DNA of 64,000 bases from Calliphora vicina (Eukaryota > Arthropoda > Insecta > Diptera > Calliphoridae), in contig NC_088780.1 of the NCBI RefSeq assembly GCF_958450345.1, positions 133,190,226-133,254,225 of the forward strand. Direction: 5' to 3'. Positions 36,639 to 48,600 of this stretch are shown here, piece by piece. Each line of letters opens with the position of its first letter. Positions within the stretch are counted from its first letter, which is position 1. The notes beneath the pieces are model-generated. The model had not been told where the DNA came from and did no database searches. It was given only the letters and a program-made list of their open reading frames with translations. Position numbers and translations under genes: made by a program.

Positions 36639-39600
36639 CTATTGTTCATGCACTAAATGTTGTTTACAAAATTCCCACATAAATAAAGCACCAGTTACGT
36701 GAACATTTAGGGAACGTATTTGACCAAATTGAGGTATTTCAACAGCATAATCTAATAGACCAAGTAGTGGTGCTGGTATACCATCCTTTTCATGTCTGAA
36801 ATTAGAAAATATATATGTATATTAGGCTGGGTCGATTTTTTTCATAAAAAAATTGTATAGCAGTATGTATTTGTATTGTATTGTATTTTAGACCTATGGT
36901 TTCTTGAGGAAACTTTCTTAGAATTTAACGTAGATTGCGTTTCTGCTATACGATTTTTTACTTTTTTATCGTCCATACAATTCGACTCGGCCTAATGTAT
37001 ATATTATTAGATATCGGCAGTTTCTATATCAAATGGGAGTACACAAAAAGAACACTAACATTTTTTTTAAAATAGATTTTGATTTTCATGACCTTTTTTA
37101 TTTGTCATGGCACATAAAAAATTGCCATTACCGAATTAATCGAAATACAAGTGTTATCTTTGGTTATATTTTATTACTTACCCCAATAATAACACACACT
37201 TCTGCGGAAATTTAAAGTTACTAAAATTTTGGCTATTACAGGTTTGTTCAGCACCAACTATAGCATAGCCCTGTAATTTCTTATTCATTAAAAATTCCTT
37301 CAAATCTTTTGGCTTGACTTCAACTATATTTAAGGTTTTTTCTGCTGTCATGCTAAAAAGAATTGAAACAATATTTTATTAGATACTTATGGTATTTACA
37401 AATTTACACCAAAATATGTGCAAACTCACCTTAAATTTTTAAAATCATTTTTACTTGTGTCCATTTTAGAATCCATAACAAGATTTTGTATACCCAGCAC
37501 CTCACATGTTCGTGCAATACCACCTAAATTGGGTAATTTATCTATAAGACTGGCAACAACAAACATCTAGATATTAAGAATAAACAAAAATTAAATAATT
37601 TTTGAATTTTATTTTACATTAAACATTACCTGTGCAGGCTTTTCTTCAGTTGGATAAATTATTAAATTATGTGGTTCGGTAAGATCATTGACTGGATTCA
37701 TTTTTCTTTGAATTTGATCATTTATCGTACTTTTCTGTATCGTATCTTCATTTGTTGACACTTTAATTTTTTTCATAAACGTTTCACGACACAGTTCTAC
37801 CTGTGCTACGTCTGCAGTATAGCTGTTTAAGTCAAAAGATTCGAAGAGTTCGTCAAATGGAGTATTTGTTATATAAAGAATTATTTGAATCCTATCAATT
37901 TCTTTTGGAAAGGTACATATTTGCATACGAATATCATTTAAATATTCATTTAATTTTGTTCCCGTAGCATATTCAATTGATTGCATTAATTGTTCACTGC
38001 CTTCAATTCTGCAAAAATAAATACAAATGGTAAAAATAAACCACACGTCCAAAAGTTCATAAGGAAATACATAATACTCAAATACAAATGGTTATAAACT
38101 TTCGATAATTTTACAATAATTAGTTTCACAAACATTTGTGTCCGAAAATTAGTACAAACAAGAAAATAATTAAGTGATAACAAATAAATTTCAGGTAAAA
38201 TACATAGTATATTCCTATTTTGTTATAATTACAAGTCCCACAGTGGTTTAGAAACATATTATTGCTCGATAATGGATGGCAACCGAACTTTAGTTGCGTT
38301 TCCAGAGGGTAACCACAAATTTCTGGTAGCCAATTTGGCAACAGAAAAGATAGCTGCCAGTTGCCATCTGTAATACCATTTAGGCAACTGAAAACGCAAC
38401 TGAAGTTCGATTGCCATCCATAACAAGGCAACAAAATCGAAAAAATTTCGGAGTTATAATAACAAATTAAAGCAAATAATATATTATTTACGTGAAAATA
38501 GCTAATTTTTGAGTTTTTAAAAAAAACATGAAAAATCGAAAACGGCAAAAATTGTGCAGATTTATTACTCTATCGCGAAGTCACATGTAATAGGAACAAA
38601 GTGAGATGTCGATCTGACCCGACAGACGTTGTCCTGTCCAAATTAAAAAAAATACTTGCGTTCGATTTGCGAATTTGTGAGAAGCGGTTTGAAATGAGTA
38701 AAAATAGTTAAAAGAAGAAAAATAACGTATTGTTGAATGATAATTTTTATTCATTGAATACAATGAATCTTATGGTAATGGAATAAAATATACATAGAAG
38801 CGTTACTGAAAGACAAAGAACCTAAGTCTGTTGTCAAAAATCTAAGTCTTGCAACAACAGAATACATGTAAATCAATGTACATATTTTGAGTTTTCGTAA
38901 TCGAATTTTGGTCTGAAATATGAGTGATCACAGATCGAGCTCCTTTTCTTGATTAAACGCTTATTGGCCAAGTTATTAGCGTTTAATCAAGAAAAGGAGC
39001 TCGATCGGTGATCACTCTTATTTCTGGCCAAAAATCGATTTTTTTATATAAAAACTCACAATATCTAAAATCGATATTAACTTGGCCAATAAGCGTTTAA
39101 TCAAGAAAAGGATGTTGATCTGTGATCACTCATATTTCTGAACAAAAATCGATTTTTTATATAAAAACTCAAAACATCTAAACTCGGCTAATAAGCGTTT
39201 AATCAAGAAAAGGAGCTCGATCTGTGATCACTCATATTTCTAATCAAAAATCGATTTTTTATATAAAAACTCAAAATATCTAAATTTGCTAATAACTTGG
39301 CCAATAAGCACTTAATCAAGAAAAGGAGCTCGATCTGTGATCACTCATATTTCTGAACAAAAATCGATTTTTTTATAAAAACTCACAATATCTAAAATCG
39401 TCAGTAACTTGTCCTATAAGCGTTTCATCAAGAAAAGGAGCTCGATCACTCATATTTCTGACCAAAAATCGATTTTTTATATAAAAGCTTAAAATATCTA
39501 AATTCGCTAATAACTTGGCCAATAACCGTTTAATCAAGAAAAGGAGCTCGTTTTGTGATCACTCATATTTCTGACCAAAAATTTATATTTTATATAAAAA

Positions 39601-42600
39601 CTCAAAATGTCTAAATTCAAGAAAAGGAGCTCACAATATCTAAAATCATTAATAATTGGCCAATAAACGTATAATCAAGAAAAGGAGCTCGATCTGTGAT
39701 CACTCATATTTCTGACAAAAAATCGATTCACTTAATTGTGAATAATTTCGAAAATAATCCACCTATTTTTATGGTAAATATCTCATTTTGTTCCTATTAC
39801 AAAAATTGTTGCCGTTTTCGATTTCTCATGATTTTTTTAAACAAATTTGCTATTTTCACGTTAAAATTATATTTTTTGCTTTAAAAGGCAATATATAAAC
39901 GGAGTAAAGGTTATGTAAATTTAAATTTTTCTAAGTTTATTTTAATAATATTGGACTAACCATTTTTGAGTTATCAATAATTATGTGGAAAAAAAATTCT
40001 ACATAGAATTGAAAAATTTGATATAGTGGTTATTCAAGCCATTTCGACCAATTAATGAAATTTTACAATCAGAACTGAGGTGTTTCTGAGTTGAAAAAGA
40101 TTTTAATTTATTGTAGGTTAAATACACTTACCCTTCCGAAAAATGTTTTTTTTTTAAAAGTATATTTAATGACATCTGTGCAAAAAGGCGAGTTTGAAAA
40201 TTGGCACCCATTGTAAGTGCCAGTAAATATGAAACCTCCGTTTTTCTGGTTTCAAGCTCTGCACGATTTATCAGAAAAATTATAAATGCCACCGATATAA
40301 TAGAAACCTGTTGACTAGAAGTTAAACTTTGTGCCTGAAATTAATGTTAAGATTATTATATTTATTCATATATATTTTTTAACTCCAATATGTTTTTATT
40401 ATATCGAAAAATATTTGTATATGGGCAAAAACACATTTCTTTTAAATCTATGAAACCGATCTTAGCTTGTACCATTTTTCTTAAGTACATATTTATGATT
40501 TTTCCAAAATTGCACTTTTGTTTTTTTTAACGGATTTTATCTATCAGCACAGAGTTGAAATCTCAATCTAATTCAACTGCATAATAATTTGGGGATTTCT
40601 CTAGCTGTTAGCTTTTAAATTGTCTTCAGCTGTCAATCAAATGTTTGTAGATGGGAATTAGATGCCATTCGCAAATATGAACAATCTTGCAAAAGTGAAC
40701 TGGTCTGGTTTTAATTAGCTCATATTATCGCGAGTGCCTGTAAAACTGAAGTGAAGTTACTGAAGTGATAGTTTAAAAAATATTTAAATATAAAATTATA
40801 ATTATATTATTACCCAGTAAAAAATAATGGAAGTGCATCTTTACATATGACATTTTAATCACATCTAAAGTTGCAAATGAATCTTTTCTACCTCTGAAGA
40901 TGTGATTTTAAATATGGGTATTTGACACTGAATTATAAATATTTCGTTGATGTAATTGTTTCCTACATTTTTTGAATTTTATAAAATTTATTAAAACCTG
41001 TAAAAATTGGTATACAAACAATTTTTACATTTTTTAATCATTAAAATTAATCAACCATTGTTTCATATATTTATGTTTTGTAATGTACATATTTTATTTA
41101 CTTTTTATAAATTTAAAAAAACAATATAGGTATCCACTACCTACATTAAAATAACACCTTAAAATCGAAATTTAATCGCATCGAAAGCATCGAATTTATT
41201 AAGTAAAAAGTTGTCAAAAATGAACAACATCCCTCCAATGACAAGCTAATGTAAAATTCATAGCTTTTTCACCAAAATTGGAAGTACATCAAGCATGCTA
41301 TTTGTTGTGAAAATTCTGCATCTTCTTCCTCACTTTTTTTGCTGGGTATAATTAAAATAAATTATAATAATTAAAATAAATTTATTACCGGTTATGGTAA
41401 TAAATGTTTGTAAACTGAAAACGAGATCCTCCAGGAGAGTTTTCAAAACAAGTTTATTTTTGCAAAAAGTCATACATCTAATTTGTCTCTCATTTAGGTC
41501 TGGGAACCAGTAAGAGATTTAATGATGTAGAAAGTAATTATTCTTTGAATTGTTAATTACGCTTTTCTACTGAGTGCATTTAAAAATTCCAATACACCCT
41601 CAAATTTCCGAGATATGGGCAAAAGTATATTTTTTGGACGAGCAAATTTAAACATTCTTAACTTAGTCATTATTTAACCGATTCTAAATTTTTAAACGAC
41701 AATAAAAAGGTACTGTATCGGCTCAAGCGTAATGAAACTGTATGAAATCGGTCCATTGTTTCACCTAGCCCCCATACATAATGGCCTCAAGAGGCTTTTT
41801 ATATTACTGTTGGAAATTTTTAACAAATATTAAGAAAAATCGAAGTTTGTAGATTTATTGTATACAAAAATGTTGAAGTCAAAAGAAAGTATCTCTGTGA
41901 ACCTATATATTTTAGCTTATAATTATTCAACTAAATTCAAAAATAATCTTAAAAACATTTCATTTCTTCTAAAAATCAGGATTAAAATTTTTGGAATTCA
42001 TGTAATTTTGACTTTAATTCTCAAAACTACCGTTAATGGGAATACTGTATTATTTTATTTATTTATTTTATTTATTTATTTAATTTAGTCTATGGATATT
42101 ATCCTTACAGACTGAGTGTTAAATTAAATTGTACAATGTATTCTTAATGTAAAGATTGTTAGTTATTTAAATTGATAATAATATTTCGTTTTACAACATC
42201 AACATTTAAAGTGAAATCTATAAAGTTAAACATTTCGTTAAAACTACAACATAATTTCCTAAACGGATCTGCCATTTCGTAGTTTGTTCGAAAAGTTTTA
42301 ACATAAAGTGGGTTATTAAATCGTAATGAGCGTTGAGGAACATTTAATGATATATTACTTAAAAGAAAATCGGACAAAACATTTCCATTTAAAAGATTTA
42401 CAAGAAATGAAACGTTAAGCATAATTCTTCGGCTTTTTAATGTTGGCAGTCGAATCAAAGTAAGTCGTGAAGAATATGATGGAAGCGAAGAATATCCTCG
42501 ATATACATCTCTTAAACAAAATAGCAAAAATTGTTTCTGGACAGATTCGATACGATCAATGTAAACATTATAGTAGGGGTCCCACACAATTGATCCATAC

Positions 42601-45600
42601 TCTAAAATCGGTCTTACAAGTGATGTAAATAATGTTTTAGTGATGAAGGGATCATTAAATTCCTTTGCCCATCGTTTGATAAAAGCTAAGATTCCTCGAG
42701 CTTTGTTAACAGCCATCGTAATATGTTGTATGAAGTTTAATTTTCCATCTAACAAAATACCAAGATCCATAATTGCTTTTACCGATTCTAGTTTATAACC
42801 ACCGATGTAGTAGTGATCAAAAACATCACACCTTCTCGAAAAAGTCATATGCTTGCATTTTTTCAGGTTTAGTTCCATTAAATTATGGCTGCACCAATTA
42901 TAAAAGTTATCCAAGTCCTTCTGAAGGTAAATATGATCTGGTGAATGTTTGAGGCTTAAAAATATTTTAACATCATCTGCGAACATCAGTACATTCGAAT
43001 AGTTTATTGCTTCAGGCAAATCGTTGATGAAAAGCAAAAATAAAATAGGGCCGAGATGACTTCCCTGCGGAACACCGGATTTTACCAAAATATTTTTCGA
43101 AATTGTAGAATTGAATTTTACGGACTGTGTTCTGCATAAAAGATATGACTTTAACCAGCTTAAATAAGTATTGTTGAAACCCATTGTATCCAATTTTTTT
43201 AACAGAAGTTTGTGATTAACTTTGTCAAAGGCTTTACTGAAATCCGTATAGATGACGTCAGTATGTTGACCAATAGTAAATCCTTCATTAACCAAAGTTG
43301 TTAATTGTAGAATGTTAGTCATAGCTGAAGATCCTTTGCGAAAACCGTGTTGACAAGTCGTTAGTAAGGGAGATACTTGATGAACGAGAGTCAGTAATAC
43401 ATTTTTCAAAAAGTTTTGGAATAGCGCTTAGTTTAGCTATGCCTCTATAATTTATTATATTTGATTTATTTCCAGATTTGAATAAAGGAATGAGGAACGA
43501 TTCTTTCCAAATTTTAGGGAAGTAACCACATTTTAATGATGTATTAAATATAATTGATAAAGGTGTTGCAATAGCTGGAGAACAATTTTTCAAAACACAA
43601 CTTGGTATGCCATCTGGTCCACACGACAATGAGGATTTGAAGCATTTTAAACATTTTATAATGTGTGTAGTGTCGAGTAATGGGAATGATATCATTTGAA
43701 TGGGGTGAACATTAAATGGATAGATTTCATCATCATCATATTCGGCATTAGAGTAAGTAGATGCAAAAAATTCAGCGAATAAGTTGGTAATTTCCGATTC
43801 ATCACTTGACTCTGTACTTAAATATTTCATAACTTTCGGGGTGCCACAAATCTTCCTTTTTGTGTTAACAAAAGTAAAGAACGACCTCGGATTGTGTTTA
43901 AAATTACGTTTCATTTTGATTAAGTAGTTTTTATACAGTTTAGCATTTAACAAATTGTATTCAGCACGAAGAACAGAATATTTTCTATAATCGAGTGCGT
44001 GGCCAGATATTTTGTATTTTTTGTAATGCTTATTTTTATTCATGACCACAGCAATAAACTCAATGTTATAGGCTGCATCAAATTTTAATTCCTCAGCTGA
44101 AAATTGATTAGAGATCGCTATTAATACACCACCCCCAGTCGTATTTGTAATTCTATCTCGACGGAAGACTTGAAAATTGTTGCAAAAAATTTCCATATTT
44201 AAAAAAGTATTGTTAAGCCAGGTCTCGGTGAAGCAAATAACATGATGATTCAAACTAAAACTATCTTGATATAGTTTAGAGCATTTACTTTTCAGTCCTC
44301 GAACATTTTGATATATAATATTAAGTTGAATATCATTAGTATTAATTAGTTTTTTTGGTTTGTTGGTTGACGTGGTAGAAGATGTACAGTATTGTTTACA
44401 CGTTGATTTATATTGTATTCATATTCTCGAACTATAACATGATTTGGCCAGAATGACGGATCAACAACACAGTCAAAAATATTAAATGGAACAGTAATTT
44501 TAAAAGACGTTATACTCCTTGTTTGTGAATAAGAAAATTTGTGAACAATAATGTCGACATTTTGGTTGAGCTGAGATTTAATATAAAAATCAATATCATC
44601 AGCAGAAGTGTCAAATGCAAAGCGTGATATGAAAATTTGTTTCTTTGGAGGGACTACTCTTAATTCCCTACGAGAAATAATATTGTTTCCATTATTCATT
44701 ACAACTTCGGCATAATTTAAATTTGTAACAGGGTTGGTGTTGATGGCAGAACTAGAGGCAACTGGATTATTTAATGGATCCTCATATACTGCCGTGGTAG
44801 AGTTTCGTGATGATGTTGTAGCAGAATTACTTAAAGCAATGCAGTTGACAGAAGAAGTAGCAGCATCAGTTTCAGCATATTTTAAATTAGTAGCAGGGTT
44901 AGTGTTGATAGCAGAATTAGAGGCAACAGGATTATTTAATGAGGCATCGGAATAAGCAGCAGCATCAGGATTTAATGGTGTAAGTAAAGCAGCATTAGAG
45001 TTGGTGTGATTTTCTTTATTGTTTTTTCTGGATGATTTCCGTCTTTTGGGAGAAGACTCAACAGGAGATTTTATTGAGTCAAGACATTTAAAATCATCAA
45101 AAAGTTTACCATAATTAGAAATTCTATCCGAAAGCTTATTTGCTTCATCTTGAATTTCTAAAAAATGGTTTTTTGTTCCTTGGAAAAAACGGTAAAATGT
45201 TACACTAATTTTTCTGCAAGAATTACAGCACCAGTGAAGTCCATTATTCTTTACAAGAGAATCGGCAACATGTACAGATAGACCACTACATTTTACGTGA
45301 CAGAGACCATGACATAACCAACAAATAATCATCCTTTCATCATCATTAGTAATGGCACACTTTTTATTTACACAATTCATTTTAAACAGTATTGTTTGTT
45401 GGGTAATACAAATTTTAAAATTAACGGCAAAAGTTTAATGTGTTTTAAATAAGCAAAAGCAATGACTCTCAAACTGTTGTAATTTGGCACTACACTTTAA
45501 TTACCAGTGTTTATGTAACTATAACAGCTGTGTGTATGTTTGTTGTTATTTACTTAAAGTTTCTTTTATTTTGATTTGTATAATTGTTTCAATTGTTGTT

Positions 45601-48600
45601 GTTTATAATACACTGTAGTTGTATTTATTATTAATTTCACAATTTATCACTGTACGAGTGTAGTTTATAAACTGCTTTCAATGTCACAGGTAGTATATAT
45701 TGCAAATTCAACAGTATACAAGTTTTTAATTATAATTTCTTTTAAAACAAATTAATTTGTAATTTATAAAAAGAGCGGCTTAAGAACACGACCGAACAGA
45801 ACCAGAGCTAAACATTTTTTTACGACGATTTATCACTTAAATTAACTTAAAATATTAAATTACAAAAATAATTATTTTTTATATTATTTAAACCGAGATT
45901 ACTTTTGGGCCCCTCATCAAAAAAAAAATTCACTTTTTGTTCATACAAAACGCTACTAATGTGCTAAGAAATAAAAATCGGAAAAAAAATATTAAAATAT
46001 CAATAAAATGGTATTTTTTGCCCATATGTTCCATACAACTTCAATGGTGGGTATTTTTGAACTTACCTCTTTCAATTTACTTAACATAAAATCTATCCTT
46101 TTTTCATATATTCCAAGAATATATTCATATATGTATATAATATTCAGTTGATTATTTTCATTTAATACGATGTTCCAAATCTGATCTAATACATCTTCAT
46201 CTATGTCTTCATATGCAGCGTAGATACAAATTGCAATTCTCAATTTAGTACGATGTTCAGCAGAATTTTCAAAATATCTTGGCTTCTTCTTGGTTAAATC
46301 TGTATGATATTTTAATAAGTCCAATACAAATTGCTTGTTACTAAATCTTTTTACTTGATCCAAGGTAAATATTCGCAGAACCGATATTTCAGCGTCGAGG
46401 TGATTAAAGCAAAATGCTTCTTCAATTCTACAATAAAATGCATTGAGCATTGAAGTATTTTTTAATAGAATGTAGCGCATATTAGTGGCAAACTTACCTA
46501 TTTTCACCTTTGCTTGCTAACTCTTTAAACAATTCATCTGTACAGTGCTTAAGCAAATTAATTTCGGTGAAAGCAGTCGGAATGTATGTATATTTTTCAA
46601 AAATTGTTACGGCATATTTATAAACTAAATCTTCATCATAAACTCTACGCAGATAATTTGAAACACAATCTAGTCTGCAATAAGGATGCGAAAAATGTAT
46701 ACCTATGAATAAATATCGTTTTATGTGTTTCGTATTCATACTTACACAAGTTCAGAGTTATCTTTTAAAAGTTCATCAATAAACCACAAATCAATCACCT
46801 TGTCAGATTTATCTAAAAATCTTTTAGCAAATGTATCTAGTACATTATGCTTTATTCCTGAGTTCAATATAAAACGTAGTGTGTCCTCGGCTTCATTTTC
46901 AAAATCAGACTTTTGATAGATGTAAAAAGAAATAGCAGCGCGTTGACATTCTCTCTGTTCATACTTATCATATGGTGGCGAGTCTAGGAAACAGTTTTCA
47001 AATATGTTTATAACTTTATGTAAATCACAATATGTAAGTGAATTCAAATCTATGTTATATACATTTTTAATTTGTTTTTGATTGCATTCCGAAAGCTCTA
47101 AATTAAATAAGGCAAATTTTAGCCAACCATGTAGTTCAACTGGTATGTCATTTAGAAACAATAACAGTTCGTTTTGGTCCCATTCATTGTTTGTAAAAAT
47201 TTCATAGAATCGTTGTTTGAAAATGTAACTGTTGAGCCCAGAATCAATTAATGACGATTTTTTATTAAAAAACGTTTCATAATCGCTGTAGTTATCGCTG
47301 GAATTATAAAGTGTTTCTACGTACGTAACATATTCAGCCATAGTCATTTTCTTTACAAAATCATCGAAAAGTTTATGGCACATTTCTATTGTTTTTTGCC
47401 GTATAGTAAAATGTTGTAATTTTCGAACACAAGCGGATATCTTTAAGACCATTTCAAGGTTCAGCGATTTCGGCAATTCTTTTTCTCTAAGATTTTCAAG
47501 CCATACATACAAAGGCACCGACTTCCAGTTCTCAACTTTGGGTAACGTTGTAAGAACATTTATTAAATTACCCTATAAAAAAGAAGGTAATAGGTTTCTA
47601 TTAAGGAAATAACCTTCATAGTTGTAAAGTAAGTTGGAGTTTGTTGCTTGCAGCAAATGTTTCAATATGTCCGCACTTAAATCTGAACATGTAAACGTCT
47701 TCAGAAGGAACTCTATGGACCAACGTAGTACCAAATTATTATTATGTGTTAATATTCGTATGTACAGAATTTCTAACCAAGATGATTTCAGATGTTTACT
47801 TTTAATTATCTCCTCGAGGTTTTCCAGTGATGGTATTATCAAATGAGATTGTTCTTCTTCAAGATTTTCCAGTATTGTTATATACATTATCCAAGAGCAT
47901 TCGATTTGTTCTTTATGATCAGAAGAAAGCCACATTGCGGCAACAGTATTGATATTTTCAATAAAATATTGAAAAACTTTCTTAAGCAGAAAGTAACCAC
48001 ATTTCCTATATTTCCTTTGGTCAGATTTAAGGAGATGCTGAACGATACCAACTAAAATTGGTTCATCATGAAAGTTGGAATTAATTGCTTTAAAATCATC
48101 AATTAGCTGAATTAATATATCGAGTTCTGTATCTTGAATGATGCCAAGTTTTAAATTTGATTCAAATGTGAACTTTAAATTTAACCATAACGATGTGAGG
48201 ATTTTACAGCTTTCAGGAAACATTTTCATATACAATTGAATGCAAGCAAGACAACATGAAATTAGGGTTCTGCATTTAATCGATGTCACAATTGTATTTA
48301 ATTCGCGCAACAACTAAAAATTAAAAAAATATACAGAAATAGAATTGTATCAAATAAGAACACAGAGATTTGAGTTAGAAGAAGTATCTTCTTATATGTA
48401 TATAAATAGGCCACACGTTTTTTTGTGGTACACTTTTAAGTATGTTATTGTCCACCAATATTGATGAAAAACATATATGGTTTAAAAGGTTATTTTCTCT
48501 AGATGTCCACAATATAAAATTCTTTCCATAAAGCGTTTTAAATTTGCTTGAAAATCAACAACACCATGTTTATGCACATCTAAATACACGTGTATTTGTA

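Larger units (their letters stand above)
42045..45820 (-). mobile_element. CR1/jockey-like non-LTR retrotransposon
   Basis: It lies in the 5.7-kb intron 40335-46066, in the same orientation as the methyltransferase. The 5' end is near 45820, judged from the GC-richer start; 5' and 3' duplications were not identified. ORF1 and a broken ORF2 follow. The 3' end is an AAATA/TAAA microsatellite tail at 42049-42085, with no poly(A). Long frames and few lesions imply recent insertion. The clade is judged from RT motifs and a PHD-type ORF1. Confidence 0.88.

Noticed and set aside
47573..47613. A 41-nt intron removing the in-frame TAG
   Set aside because: GT and AG are present, but the splice shifts the frame of the conserved downstream part, and the length is below the usual minimum for fly introns.
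48480..48500. U12-type AT-AC intron after the second methyltransferase exon
   Set aside because: ATAACCTTTT differs from the ATATCCTTT core at a conserved position, and no U12 branch site lies near the next acceptor; kept only as a remote possibility.
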